DNA of 64,000 bases from Stenotrophomonas sp. SAU14A_NAIMI4_5 (GCF_003086795.1 NZ_CP026003.1:2530579-2594578); one strand, 5' to 3'; counted from the stretch's first letter, positions 16,525-24,693 are shown. Numbers and translations: made by a program. The notes: a model not told the origin generated them from the sequence alone.

Positions 16525-17460
16525 TCAAACAACGTGTCCACCAAGGTGGACACCTACCGAAGCAATTTCGCCCAACACCTCATCCACCGGCCGCCCGTTG
16601 TCGACCAGGTTGAACATCACATGCGCCACGCCCTGCGCATGCACGCGCTGCAGATAGGCCTGCAGCCCATCGCGACCGACCTTCAGGCCCAGCGGCAGCG
16701 CTTCCGCCGGTGCCTGCGGATCGGCCTGCAGGTCCAGCAGCATCGACTGCACGAACGGCTTGGTCTCACCGGCGCCCTGCGCCTGCTGCCACAACCCGAT
16801 GCGACCCTCCTGCGCCGCCTCTTCGCGGTGGTAGGTGGCCCAGCCTTCCGCTTCGCGGGCGATCCACTGCAGGCTCTGCCGCGCCGTGCCGACCACCAGC
16901 ATCGGAATACGCGCCTGCGCTGCCGGCAGCACATCGAATCCACCGGTGGCGTCGCGCAGCCGCGCCCGTTCGGCCTCGTCCGGCGACAACGCCGCACGCA
17001 GCAACGCCCAGCGCTCGCGGAACGTGGCCGCCCTGCCCTCCAGATCTTCACCGAACGCCGCGAATTCTTCCGGCCGATCACCCGAACCCAGGCCCAGCAC
17101 GAAACGACCGCCACTGATCCGGTCCAGGCTCAACGCGGATTTCGCCACGTGCAGCGGATGCCGCAGCGGCAGCACAATGGCGGCGGTGCCCACTGCAATA
17201 CGCGTGGTGGCGCCGGCCAGCAGCGCAAGCCAGAGAAAAGGATCATCCAGCGCACTCGCCGTGGCATCGGGCCCCTGCGGCACCATCAGCGGCACATCGC
17301 GGGTCCACAGTGCAGCGAAACCAAGATCGTCGGCCAGGCGCGCGATGCGTTGCGCTTCGGCAACGTCGGCAAGGCCGTGTGCAGCGACCGGCGTCATCAG
17401 GCCCAGGCTCAGGCCGTGTTGCGGGAACACCCGTGCATGGGCCGCATTGAAGTGGTTCAT
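16525..17460 (-). CDS. LLM-class flavin-dependent oxidoreductase
   Basis: 311-residue bacterial-luciferase-like protein (TIM barrel). Typical segments are RIARLADDLGFAALWTRDVP, RIAVGTAAIVLPLRHPLHVAKSALSLDRIS and GRFVLGLGSGDRPEEF. Such enzymes use FMNH2 and oxygen on small organic substrates; the substrate is not evident. Oddity: the last codons (SVGVHLGGHVV, stop) are encoded by a GTAG-type palindrome at 16534-16557, so a repeat has become the C-terminus. The gene is divergent from the acetyltransferase. Confidence 0.85.
   Translation of the reverse strand: MNHFNAAHARVFPQHGLSLGLMTPVAAHGLADVAEAQRIARLADDLGFAALWTRDVPLMVPQGPDATASALDDPFLWLALLAGATTRIAVGTAAIVLPLRHPLHVAKSALSLDRISGGRFVLGLGSGDRPEEFAAFGEDLEGRAATFRERWALLRAALSPDEAERARLRDATGGFDVLPAAQARIPMLVVGTARQSLQWIAREAEGWATYHREEAAQEGRIGLWQQAQGAGETKPFVQSMLLDLQADPQAPAEALPLGLKVGRDGLQAYLQRVHAQGVAHVMFNLVDNGRPVDEVLGEIASVGVHLGGHVV
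16534..16557 (-). repeat. GTAG-type palindrome inside the 3' end of a coding sequence
   Basis: Minus strand reads GTAGGTGTCCACCTTGG and continues TGGACAC, a hairpin with arms GTGTCCACC and GGTGGACAC. It is read in frame as part of the LLM oxidoreductase. Related palindromes with GTCGACC and GCCGACC arms lie at 26657-26714. Confidence 0.8.
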
Positions 17461-17515
17461 GCGCCGAGCTTATCGTGTGCGGTGCACCCGCACGTCATCA
17501 TGGAAGGAACACTGC

Positions 17516-17965
17516 ATGCATCCCATCCGCCCCGCCCGCCCCGACGACCTGGCCGCGATCAGCGCGATCTGCATGGCCGCCTTCCACGAAGCCGTGGCAC
17601 CGTCGCTCAGCGCACAGGGCGTGGCAACGTTCACCCAGGTGGCCGCCGCCGATGCCTTCGCCGAGCGGCTGCAGGGTGACAACCACATCCTGATCGCCGA
17701 GCAGGACGGCGACATCGTCGGCGTGATCGAGCTGAAGGAAGGCCGCCACCTGGCGATGCTGTTCGTCGATCCCGCCTGCCAGGGCCAGGGCATCGGCCAT
17801 GCCCTGCTGCAGGCGGTGCTGCCGCAGCTGCGCACGCCGGCGATGAGCGTGCGCGCCTCGTTGAATGCGGTACCAACCTACCAGCGCTACGGCTTCGTCA
17901 TCGATGGCGAGATCGGCGAGTTCAACGGACTGGTCTACCAGCCGCTGAGCCTCGCCGCCCCCTGA
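17516..17965 (+). CDS. GNAT-family N-acetyltransferase
   Basis: 149 residues from the ATG at 17516, preceded by GGAAGGA. It has the GNAT pattern: MHPIRPARPDDLAAISAICMAAF at the start, then LAMLFVDPACQGQGIGHALLQAV, where Q-x-x-G-I-G binds acetyl-CoA, and a late NAVPTYQRYGFVIDGE. It transfers an acetyl group from acetyl-CoA to an unknown amine. It stands alone between a divergent oxidoreductase and a convergent SDR. Confidence 0.85.
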   Translation: MHPIRPARPDDLAAISAICMAAFHEAVAPSLSAQGVATFTQVAAADAFAERLQGDNHILIAEQDGDIVGVIELKEGRHLAMLFVDPACQGQGIGHALLQAVLPQLRTPAMSVRASLNAVPTYQRYGFVIDGEIGEFNGLVYQPLSLAAP

Positions 17966-17984
17966 TTCGTCGCCGCGCGGGCGG

Positions 17985-18746
17985 TCAGACGAACATGCCG
18001 CCGGAGGCTTCCACGCGCTGGGCATTGACCCAGCCGGTGGACGGCGACAGCAGTGCCACCACCACCGGACCGATGTCGTCGGGCAGGCCCGGGCGACCCA
18101 GCGCGGTGATCGACGAGACCATCGCATTCATCTGCGCGTCGTCACGCACGCGGCCGCCGCCGAAATCGGTCTCGATCGCACCCGGTGCCAGCGTGTTGGC
18201 GGTGACTCCGCGCGCACCCAGTTCCTTGGCCAGGTAACGGTTGAACACCTCGATGCCGCCCTTCATCATCGCGTAGGCCGAGCTGCCCGGCAGCGAGAAG
18301 CGGGCCAGGCCGCTGGACACGTTGAGGATGCGGCCGCCATCGGCGATCAGCGGCAGCAGCGCCTGGGTCAGGAAGTACGGCCCCTTCAGGTGCACGGCCA
18401 CTGCGTGATCGAACTGCGCCTCGGTGGTCTCGGCGATGGGCGCGTACAACGCTTCACCGGCGTTGTTGAGCAGGCCCTGCAGGCCAGTGACGCCCCACTG
18501 CTGCAGGGCATCGCGCAGCTGGGTGGCGAAGGCCGGGAATGCGGAGCTGTCGGCCACGTCCAGCGGCAGGGCCAGCGCACGGCGGCCCAGCGCCTGCACC
18601 TGCTGCACGACCTCGGCGGCGGCGTCGGCCTGCGAGCGGTAGGTGATCACGATATCGGCACCGTCGGCGGCCAGCGCCAGCGCGGCATTGCGGCCGAGGC
18701 CGCGGCTGCCACCGGTGATGAGGACGACGCGGGAAGAAGTAGTCAT
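17985..18746 (-). CDS. SDR-family NAD(P)-dependent oxidoreductase
   Basis: 253 residues from the ATG at 18746. Classical short-chain dehydrogenase: TGGSRGLG cofactor loop near residue 11, NNAG, and catalytic Tyr and Lys in SSAYAMMKGG. The following loop (NTLAPGAIETDF) is typical of ketoacyl- or sugar-type SDRs. Substrate unknown. It is divergent from a LysR regulator 103 bases away, the usual arrangement for a gene controlled by its neighbour. The frame stays open upstream to 19343 but that part is antisense to lysR. Confidence 0.88.
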   Translation of the reverse strand: MTTSSRVVLITGGSRGLGRNAALALAADGADIVITYRSQADAAAEVVQQVQALGRRALALPLDVADSSAFPAFATQLRDALQQWGVTGLQGLLNNAGEALYAPIAETTEAQFDHAVAVHLKGPYFLTQALLPLIADGGRILNVSSGLARFSLPGSSAYAMMKGGIEVFNRYLAKELGARGVTANTLAPGAIETDFGGGRVRDDAQMNAMVSSITALGRPGLPDDIGPVVVALLSPSTGWVNAQRVEASGGMFV

Positions 18747-18805
18747 GGCGGGCACCTGTCTGGGAGGAAGTGTGGCCAGACTATTGGGATTGCCTGCGCG
18801 CATAA

Positions 18806-18815
18806 ATCGCGCGAT
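18806..18815. promoter_or_regulatory. Palindrome in the SDR/LysR divergent promoter region
   Basis: ATCGCGCGAT is a perfect ten-base palindrome in the middle of the 103-base gap between the divergent SDR and lysR starts, within an AT-richer stretch. It is a possible LysR-type operator core, but a ten-base match in GC-rich DNA is weak evidence. Confidence 0.25.
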
Positions 18816-18849
18816 CCTGATTTTACTGTTCAAGCCAGACGAACAATCC

Positions 18850-19749
18850 ATGGACCGCCTCGACACCCTGCGCGTCTTCCTGCGCGTCACCGAACTGGGC
18901 TCGTTCACCCGCGCCGCCGACAGCCTGGGCCTGCCCAAGGCCAGCGTCTCGCAGGCCATTGCCCGACTGGAGGCCGAACTGGGCACCCAGCTGCTGCACC
19001 GGACCACCCGCCGCGTGCACCTGACCGCCGACGGCGCGCAGCTGCAGCAACGCGCGCACGACCTGCTGGACGACATGGATGAGCTGCAGAACCTGTTCCG
19101 CCACGAGACCAGCGAGCTCAGCGGCCGCCTGCGGGTGGACATGCCCGGCGGCATGGCCCGCAACCTGGTCATTCCGCAGCTGCCCGCCTTCCTCGCCCTG
19201 CACCCGGGCATCGAGGTCGAACTGAGCGCCACCGACCGCCGCGTGGACGTGGTGCGCGAGGGATTCGACTGCGTGCTGCGGGTCGGCACACTGGACGACA
19301 GCAGCCTCATTGCACGGCCGCTGGGGCAGATGCGCATCCTCAACGTGGCCAGCCCGGCCTACCTGGCCGCACACGGCACGCCGCGCGAGCTGGCCGACCT
19401 CGACCAGCATCTGCTGGTGCACTACGTGGGCACCCTCGGCCAGCGGTCGCCGGGCTTCGAGTACTTCGATGGCCAGCGCTACCAGACCTGGCCGATGCGC
19501 GGCGCGCTGACGGTCAACAGTGCTGATGGCTACAGCGCCGCCGCGCTGGCCGGACTGGGCATCATCCAGGTGCCGGAGATGGGCGCACGCGAAGCGCTGC
19601 GCGACGGCCGTCTGGTGGAAGTACTGCCGGACTGCCTGGCCGAGCCGATGCCGGTGAACCTGGTCTATGCGCAGCGCCGCCACCTGCCACGGCGGGTCGA
19701 GGCATTCATGACCTGGCTGGCCGGCCTGCTGGCAGCGGAAATGCGGTAG
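18850..19749 (+). CDS. LysR-family transcriptional regulator
   Basis: 299 residues from the ATG at 18850. The N-terminal winged helix is clear (MDRLDTLRVFLRVTELGSF, AADSLGLPKASVSQAIARLE, LLHRTTRRVHLTADG). The co-inducer domain follows from about 90. It probably controls the divergent SDR gene and itself; the effector is unknown. Its TAG stop codon is formed by the first bases of a GTAG REP element (19746-19768), so the gene end has been set by a repeat insertion. Confidence 0.9.
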   Translation: MDRLDTLRVFLRVTELGSFTRAADSLGLPKASVSQAIARLEAELGTQLLHRTTRRVHLTADGAQLQQRAHDLLDDMDELQNLFRHETSELSGRLRVDMPGGMARNLVIPQLPAFLALHPGIEVELSATDRRVDVVREGFDCVLRVGTLDDSSLIARPLGQMRILNVASPAYLAAHGTPRELADLDQHLLVHYVGTLGQRSPGFEYFDGQRYQTWPMRGALTVNSADGYSAAALAGLGIIQVPEMGAREALRDGRLVEVLPDCLAEPMPVNLVYAQRRHLPRRVEAFMTWLAGLLAAEMR

Positions 19750-19768
19750 TGCCGGCCGCTGGCCGGCA
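19746..19768 (+). repeat. GTAG REP element overlapping the lysR stop codon
   Basis: Plus-oriented element with core GCCGGCCGCTGGCCGGC. Bases 19747-19749 (TAG) are both the element start and the stop codon of the LysR gene. Single copy, no inverted partner. Confidence 0.88.
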
Positions 19769-19880
19769 GCTCCGGCGCCGCAGCCCCGGCATATAGCGTC
19801 CTGCAAGCCGGTCATAAGCAAACTGCATCAGCACGGGCGGGCGGGCTTCCTACAATGGCCGTTACCCCCGTTCCTTCGAG

Positions 19881-21404
19881 ATGCTGCCGATGCGCGCTGC
19901 CCTTCCCCTGTTGCTGCTGGCCACCGCGCTGAGCGCCTGTTCTCCCGCACAGGCGCCGGTGGCGAGCGCGAAGGCCGCCGAGGCCGCGCCGGCTGCGGCC
20001 ATTGCCTGGCGCCAGGGCGACGTCGACGATGCCTTCAACGAAGCCGCCGAGACCGGCAAGCCGGTGCTGCTGTACTGGGGCGCGGTGTGGTGCCCGCCGT
20101 GCAACCAGCTGAAGGCCGGCCTGTTCAAGGATCCCGCCTTCATCGCGCTGACCGGCAAGTTCGTGCCGGTGTACCTGGGTGGCGACGAGGAGGGCGCGCA
20201 GGCCTGGGGCGAGCGCTTCGGCGTGCGCGGCTACCCGACCCTGATCGTGCTCGACCCGCAGCGCAACGAGATCACCCGCGTGGCCGGTGGCAATGACGCC
20301 GCCGAACTCACCCGCACCCTGACCGTGGCCGCCAGCCGCCGCAGCGCGGTGGCCGAGACCCTGGCCATCGCGCTGTCTACTCCGGCCAAGCTGGGCGCGG
20401 AAGACTGGCAGGTGCTGGGCGACTATGGCTGGGAAGTGGATGCGAACCGCCTGGCCGGCCAGCGCAAGGCCGACGAGGTGCTGCGCCAGCTGGCCAAGGC
20501 CGCGCCCGACGCCGCCCTGCAGCGTCGCTTCGCCCTGCTGGCCCTGGCCACCGCGGAGAAGCCGACCACGCCGCCGACCGAAGTACGCGAACTGCTGCAG
20601 GCGGTGCTGGCGCAACCCACCGAAGTGCGCCGCAACCGCGAGCTGCTGGGCTATGCCGGTGCCAACCTGGTGAAGCAGGCCAGTGCAGGCCCGGCCAGCA
20701 GCAATACACTGGGCCAGCAGCTGCTGGTGGCCCTGGACCGTGCCGATGCCGAGCGCGGCAACCGAGCCGACGATGCGTTGTCGCGCGCGTTGACCGAAGT
20801 CTCGCTGGCCCGCCAGCAGCAGCCCGAAGGTGCACTGCCAGCGGCGCTGGTGCAGCGGGTGAAGCAGCGGGTAACCGCCGCCGATGCCGCGGCCACGGAC
20901 GCGCACGCGCGCCAGGCGACCATCAGCAGCGCGGTCTACGCCCTGCGCGAAGTGGGTGATGACGCCGGTGCCGAGGCACTGCTGCTGGCGGAGCTGAAGC
21001 GCAGCGAGCAGCCGTACTACTACATGCCCGAGCTGGCCGAACTGGCCGAGAAGCGTGGCGACACCGCCGGTGCGCTGGAGTGGCTGAAGCGCGCCTACGA
21101 CGGTGCACAGGGCCCCGCGACGCGCGTGCAGTGGGGCGTGCTGTATGTGGAAGGCCTGCTGCGGCTGGCCCCGGATGATGCCCCGCGCATCGAGCAGGCC
21201 ACCGATGCCTTGATTGCCGAACTGCAGGCGCAGCCGTCGGGCTACCACCAGCGCACGAAGCAGCGTTTCGAGCGGCTGGCGGTGCAGTTGAAGGCCTGGG
21301 GTGGCAAGCACCAGGGCGCGGAGACGCTGGCGCGGTTGCAGCAGCACATGCAGCAGGCGTGTGGCGAGCAGATCGACAGCGCGTGCCGCGGTTGGTTGAG
21401 CTGA
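19881..21404 (+). CDS. Thioredoxin-fold lipoprotein with helical-repeat C-terminal domain
   Basis: 507 residues; an alternative ATG at 19890 is equally plausible. Signal peptide with lipobox LSAC (Cys20), so membrane-anchored and facing the periplasm. A thioredoxin domain (about 42-160) holds the redox pair in WCPPC (Cys71, Cys74) and the cis-proline region GYPTLIVLD. From about 180 the protein is helical and TPR-like (ADEVLRQLAKAAPD, DTAGALEWLKRAYDGAQ). Likely a periplasmic thiol reductase or DsbD/DsbE-like partner. It stands alone; the next gene is 580 bases away across a repeat-rich gap. Confidence 0.82.
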   Translation: MLPMRAALPLLLLATALSACSPAQAPVASAKAAEAAPAAAIAWRQGDVDDAFNEAAETGKPVLLYWGAVWCPPCNQLKAGLFKDPAFIALTGKFVPVYLGGDEEGAQAWGERFGVRGYPTLIVLDPQRNEITRVAGGNDAAELTRTLTVAASRRSAVAETLAIALSTPAKLGAEDWQVLGDYGWEVDANRLAGQRKADEVLRQLAKAAPDAALQRRFALLALATAEKPTTPPTEVRELLQAVLAQPTEVRRNRELLGYAGANLVKQASAGPASSNTLGQQLLVALDRADAERGNRADDALSRALTEVSLARQQQPEGALPAALVQRVKQRVTAADAAATDAHARQATISSAVYALREVGDDAGAEALLLAELKRSEQPYYYMPELAELAEKRGDTAGALEWLKRAYDGAQGPATRVQWGVLYVEGLLRLAPDDAPRIEQATDALIAELQAQPSGYHQRTKQRFERLAVQLKAWGGKHQGAETLARLQQHMQQACGEQIDSACRGWLS

Positions 21405-21464
21405 GTTTTTTTGAAAGCGCTGGCGGGTGGGTGCGATGACCGGCGCTTTTGTTGATACGGGCTT

Positions 21465-21570
21465 GCGGAGGCGGGAGGGGCTGGCCCGGACACGCCGTGA
21501 ATCCATCCATGGGGGCTCGTAGGCGCCATCCATGGCGCCTGCGGTCCTGGCCAGCCCCTCCCGCCTCCGC
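21465..21570 (-). repeat. Branched hairpin repeat, copy 1
   Basis: The outer stem pairs 21465-21486 perfectly with 21549-21570 (22 base pairs). Inside is a palindrome AGGCGCCATCCATGGCGCCT (21521-21540) and, on the minus strand, the conserved block AGCCCCCATGGATGG with TTCACGGCG. The inner part matches copies 2 and 3, the outer stem does not. Confidence 0.85.
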
Positions 21571-21624
21571 CGGACAGTTTTCCGCGAGCGCGGGCAGCGC
21601 ATCACCGCGCCGGTGGGGATTCGG

Positions 21625-21687
21625 GTAGTGCCGGCCGCTGGCCGGCAATCACGGATGCCCAAAATGCCGGCCAGCGGCCGGCACTAC
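21625..21687. repeat. Inverted pair of GTAG REP elements
   Basis: Elements at 21625-21647 (plus) and 21665-21687 (minus), each with core GCCGGCCGCTGGCCGGC or its complement, spaced by 17 bases. They lie between two copies of the branched hairpin repeat. Confidence 0.9.
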
Positions 21688-21751
21688 CAATCCGCTTTGC
21701 TTTTGCTCTTGCCTTTGAATCCGCCTCCGCGCCGGCGCAGGAAACTGTCCG

Positions 21752-21857
21752 GCGCGGGTGGGTGGGCGCAGGCAGGACCGCAGGCGCCATGGATGGCGCC
21801 TACGAGCCCCCATGGACGGGTTCACGGCGTGTCCTGCCTGCGTCCACCCACCCGCGC
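21752..21857 (+). repeat. Branched hairpin repeat, copy 2
   Basis: The outer stem pairs 21752-21778 with 21831-21857 over 27 positions with one G-T mismatch, which would be a G-U pair in RNA. The loop holds the inner hairpin GGCGCCATGGATGGCGCC and the conserved block GAGCCCCCATGGACGGG followed by TTCACGGCG. Opposite orientation to copy 1 and with a different outer-stem sequence. Confidence 0.85.
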
Positions 21858-21905
21858 AATCACGGAAATCCCAAAGCGCCATCAGCGCACGCTTTCCATT
21901 CCCCC

Positions 21906-21936
21906 TTGACCTCAACCAAAGTTGAGGTGCGATAAC
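21906..21936 (+). promoter_or_regulatory. sodA promoter with SoxR-type operator
   Basis: A -35 TTGACC (21906-21911) and -10 GATAAC (21931-21936) are 19 bases apart, longer than normal. The spacer holds the palindrome ACCTCAACCAAAGTTGAGGT (21909-21928). Its 18-base core CCTCAA-N6-TTGAGG has the form of the SoxR box. MerR-family activators such as SoxR act on such over-long spacers. The start of transcription would be near 21943, followed by a small leader hairpin (AGGCCA/TGGCCT, 21947-21964). Confidence 0.8.
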
Positions 21937-21984
21937 AGTCTCCCCGAGGCCAACCCCCTGGCCTTCCCCACGGAGACTGTTGCA

Positions 21985-22611
21985 ATGCCCTACTCGCTTC
22001 CCGCCCTCCCCTACGCCTACGACGCCCTGGAACCGCACTTCGATGCGCGCACCATGGAGATCCACCACGGCAAGCACCACCAGACCTACATCAACAACCT
22101 CAACGCCGCACTGGAACAGGCCGGCATCGCCGACACCCCGGTCGAAACCCTGATCGCCGACCTCGACGCGCTGCCCGAGTCCGTGCGCGGCGCGGTGCGC
22201 AACAACGGCGGCGGCCACGCCAACCACAGCCTGTTCTGGACCGTGCTCAGCGCCAGCGGCGGCACGCCGGATACCGAACTCGCCGCAGCCATCGACCGCG
22301 ATCTCGGCGGTTTCGCGGCCTTCAAGGACGCCTTCAGCAAGGCCGCGCAGACCCGCTTCGGCAGTGGCTGGGCGTGGCTGACCAGCGATCGCGACGGACG
22401 CCTGCAGGTCGAAAGCAGCGCCAACCAGGACAGTCCGCTGATGGGCGCGGCGGTCGGCCTGTCCGGCAATACGCCGATCCTCGCCCTGGATGTCTGGGAA
22501 CACGCTTACTACCTGCACTACCAGAACCGTCGCCCCGACTACATCGGCGCGTTCTTCAACATCATCGACTGGGCCGAAGTCGGCCGTCGCTACCGCCAGG
22601 CGCGCGCCTGA
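21985..22611 (+). CDS. sodA: Superoxide dismutase, manganese type
   Basis: 208 residues from the ATG at 21985, preceded by CGGAGA. Metal ligands His27, His81, Asp169 and His173 sit in [14 protein letters not shown] and [15 protein letters not shown]. Gln148 in SANQDSPLM is the mark of the Mn rather than Fe form. Cytoplasmic, no signal peptide. It converts superoxide to peroxide and oxygen. A SoxR-type promoter lies directly upstream, and the next gene starts on the sodA stop (TGATG), so the flavin reductase is probably co-expressed. Confidence 0.95.
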   Translation: MPYSLPALPYAYDALEPHFDARTMEIHHGKHHQTYINNLNAALEQAGIADTPVETLIADLDALPESVRGAVRNNGGGHANHSLFWTVLSASGGTPDTELAAAIDRDLGGFAAFKDAFSKAAQTRFGSGWAWLTSDRDGRLQVESSANQDSPLMGAAVGLSGNTPILALDVWEHAYYLHYQNRRPDYIGAFFNIIDWAEVGRRYRQARA

Positions 22612-23189
22612 TGGACGCCGGCGGCAGTGCCTATGCCGGGCCGTGGGCGGGGGTCTTCCCTGCCCCGGCGCCGGTGCCCTCGGTCGACCTGCCGCCGCGC
22701 GCCCTGCGCCGGCTGCTCGGCCACTACCCGACCGGCGTGGCCATCGTCACCGCACGCGACGCGCACGGACACCCGCACGGGTTGACCATCAACTCGTTCG
22801 TGCCGGTCTCCCTGCAGCCACCGCTGGTGCTCTGGAACCTGGCCCTGCACGCGAAGACCCTGCGGGTGTTCCAGCATGCAACCCGCTTCACGCTCAGCGT
22901 GCTGGGTGCCGGGCAGGAAGCCCTGGCCCGACGCTTCGCCGATCCGAGCGTGCGTGATCGCTTCGACGGCGTGCCGTTGCTGGAAGGCGAGGAAGACACA
23001 CCGCCGCGTATCGCCGGTGCGGTCACACACCTCACCTGCAGCCGCCACGCGCAGTGGCCGGTGGGCGACCACCTGCTGCTGGCCGGCCGCATCATCGAGG
23101 CGGAGGAAACCGGTGGCGCGCCCTTGATGTTCCATCGCGGCCGCTTCCTGCCCGGGCCGCTTGAACTGCTGCATGAGGTACAGCCATGA
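22611..23189 (+). CDS. Flavin reductase family protein
   Basis: 192 residues from the ATG at 22611, one base inside the sodA stop. The flavin-reductase (DIM6/NTAB) fold shows as LLGHYPTGVAIVTARDAHGHPHGLTINSFVPVSLQPPLVLWNL, with a late VGDHLLLAGRIIEAE. It would use NAD(P)H to reduce FMN or FAD. Coupling to sodA suggests a role in redox stress, perhaps keeping flavin or iron-sulfur clusters reduced; that is inference. The following TPR gene overlaps its stop by four bases. Confidence 0.85.
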   Translation: MDAGGSAYAGPWAGVFPAPAPVPSVDLPPRALRRLLGHYPTGVAIVTARDAHGHPHGLTINSFVPVSLQPPLVLWNLALHAKTLRVFQHATRFTLSVLGAGQEALARRFADPSVRDRFDGVPLLEGEEDTPPRIAGAVTHLTCSRHAQWPVGDHLLLAGRIIEAEETGGAPLMFHRGRFLPGPLELLHEVQP

Positions 23190-23539
23190 ACATCGAAGCA
23201 CTGGAGGCCATGCTCGCCAGCGGCAAGGACAGCGCGCTGCTGCGCTTCGGCCTGGGCAAGAGCTGGCTGGACGCAGGCCAGCCCGTGCACGCCGCCACCC
23301 ACCTGGCACGCTGCGTGGCGCTGGATCCGGAGTATTCGGCGGCGTGGAAGCTGCTCGGCAAGGCGTGGCTGGCCGGTGGCCAGCCGCAGGCGGCGCGCGC
23401 GGCATGGCAGCGTGGGCTCAGCGTGGCTGGCAGCAAGGGCGACCAACAGGCGCGCAAGGAGATGCAGGTGTTCCTGCGCCGGCTGGACCGCGCCCCGCAG
23501 GACGGCGATCCGCCGGCGGTGCTGGCCAAAGCCAGCTGA
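23186..23539 (+). CDS. Small TPR-repeat protein
   Basis: 117 residues with two or three tetratricopeptide-like helical pairs: ALLRFGLGKSWLDAGQPVHAATHLARCVALDPEYSAAW then LLGKAWLAGGQPQAARAAWQRGLSVA. No signal peptide. TPR proteins act as scaffolds; the partner is unknown. It is the third gene of the sodA unit (ATGA overlap) and converges with the desaturase gene, whose stop is only five bases away. Confidence 0.8.
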   Translation: MNIEALEAMLASGKDSALLRFGLGKSWLDAGQPVHAATHLARCVALDPEYSAAWKLLGKAWLAGGQPQAARAAWQRGLSVAGSKGDQQARKEMQVFLRRLDRAPQDGDPPAVLAKAS

Positions 23540-23544
23540 AGCCC

Positions 23545-24693
23545 TCAGCCCGCGTTGGCGGGCGCCGGTGCCGGCATGATGTCCGGCATCGGCAGGCGGC
23601 GCGGCTTGCTCGGGAAGGCATGGCGCAGGATGCGCCAGACCACCTGCGCGAACTGGCGCGGCAGCGAGCCGTTGTTGTAGTGCTGGCCGTAGCGGCGGCA
23701 GATTTCCTTCACTTCCTTGGCGATGGCCGCATAGCGGTTGGCCGGCAGGTCCGGGTAGAAGTGGTGCTCGATCTGGTGGCTGAGGTTGCCCGACAGCACG
23801 TTGATGATGAAGCCGCCGCTGATGTTCGAAGAACCGCGCAGCTGGCGCAGGTACCAGTGGCCGCGCGATTCATTGCGCAGGCATTCCTTCGGGAAGGTTT
23901 CCGACTCGGCGGTGAAGTGGCCGCAGAAGATGATCACGTAGGTCCAGACGTTGCGCATACCGTTGGCAACCAGGTTGCCCAGCATCACCGGCAGGAAGAA
24001 CGGGCCGGCCAGCAGCGGGAAGAACACGTAATCCTTCAGCACCTGGCGGACCATCTTGCGCGCCACCGGACGGGTCTGCAGCCACATCGCACGGCTGCTG
24101 ATGCGGCCCTTGAACCAGCGGCCCAAGCGCAGGTCCTGCGCGGCCACGCCCCACTGGAACAGCAGCGCGAAGATCGGCGCGATGATCGGCTGCATCAGGT
24201 AGAACGGCGACCAGCGCTGTTCCGGGAAGATGCGCAGCAGGCCGTAGCCGATGTCATCGTCCATGCCACGCACGTTGGTGTAGGTATGGTGGCGGAAATT
24301 GTGGGTCTTGCGCCAGTTGTCGCCGGTGGCAACGATGTCCCACTCGTAGGTGTTGCCGTTGAGCTTGGGGTCGCCGGTCCAGTCGTACTGGCCGTGCATC
24401 ACGTTATGGCCCAGCTCCATGTTTTCCAGGATCTTGGCCAGCGCCAACAGCAGGGTGCCGGCGATGCAGGCCGGCCACAGCAGCGGCGCCCAGAACAGCG
24501 GCGAGAACGCACCGAGGAACAGCAAACCACGGCCCAGCACGCCCGACCAGCGCACGGCGGCGGCCACGCGGCGGATGTAGCGGGTGTCGGAGGCGCCGAG
24601 GCTTCCCAGGATACGGTCACGGATCGCGTCGAGCTCGGCACCGAAGGCGTTCATCTCGGCGGGGCTCAGGGCACGGTCGGAAGCGCGGGTCAT
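23545..24693 (-). CDS. Fatty acid (acyl-CoA) desaturase
   Basis: 382 residues with four hydrophobic segments and the three histidine boxes of membrane di-iron desaturases: HNVMH (96-100), HNFRHH (131-136) and HQIEHHF (near 310). It introduces a double bond in a membrane acyl chain with electrons from the adjacent ferredoxin-type reductase (24706). The pair under a divergent TetR repressor matches the P. aeruginosa DesBC/DesT layout, so a delta-9 acyl-CoA desaturase similar to DesB is likely. Confidence 0.9.
   Translation of the reverse strand: MTRASDRALSPAEMNAFGAELDAIRDRILGSLGASDTRYIRRVAAAVRWSGVLGRGLLFLGAFSPLFWAPLLWPACIAGTLLLALAKILENMELGHNVMHGQYDWTGDPKLNGNTYEWDIVATGDNWRKTHNFRHHTYTNVRGMDDDIGYGLLRIFPEQRWSPFYLMQPIIAPIFALLFQWGVAAQDLRLGRWFKGRISSRAMWLQTRPVARKMVRQVLKDYVFFPLLAGPFFLPVMLGNLVANGMRNVWTYVIIFCGHFTAESETFPKECLRNESRGHWYLRQLRGSSNISGGFIINVLSGNLSHQIEHHFYPDLPANRYAAIAKEVKEICRRYGQHYNNGSLPRQFAQVVWRILRHAFPSKPRRLPMPDIMPAPAPANAG

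Larger units (their letters stand above)
21405..21905. other. Repeat-rich intergenic region without a supported gene
   Basis: About 500 bases hold two large branched hairpin repeats (21465-21570 and 21752-21857) in opposite orientation with an inverted pair of GTAG REP elements between them. No coding frame here looks real. The first hairpin begins 60 bases after the stop of the thioredoxin-like gene and could end its transcript. Confidence 0.7.

Noticed and set aside
17985..19343. A longer N-terminally extended SDR protein
   Set aside because: The extension is antisense to lysR; the Rossmann motif fixes the start at 18746.
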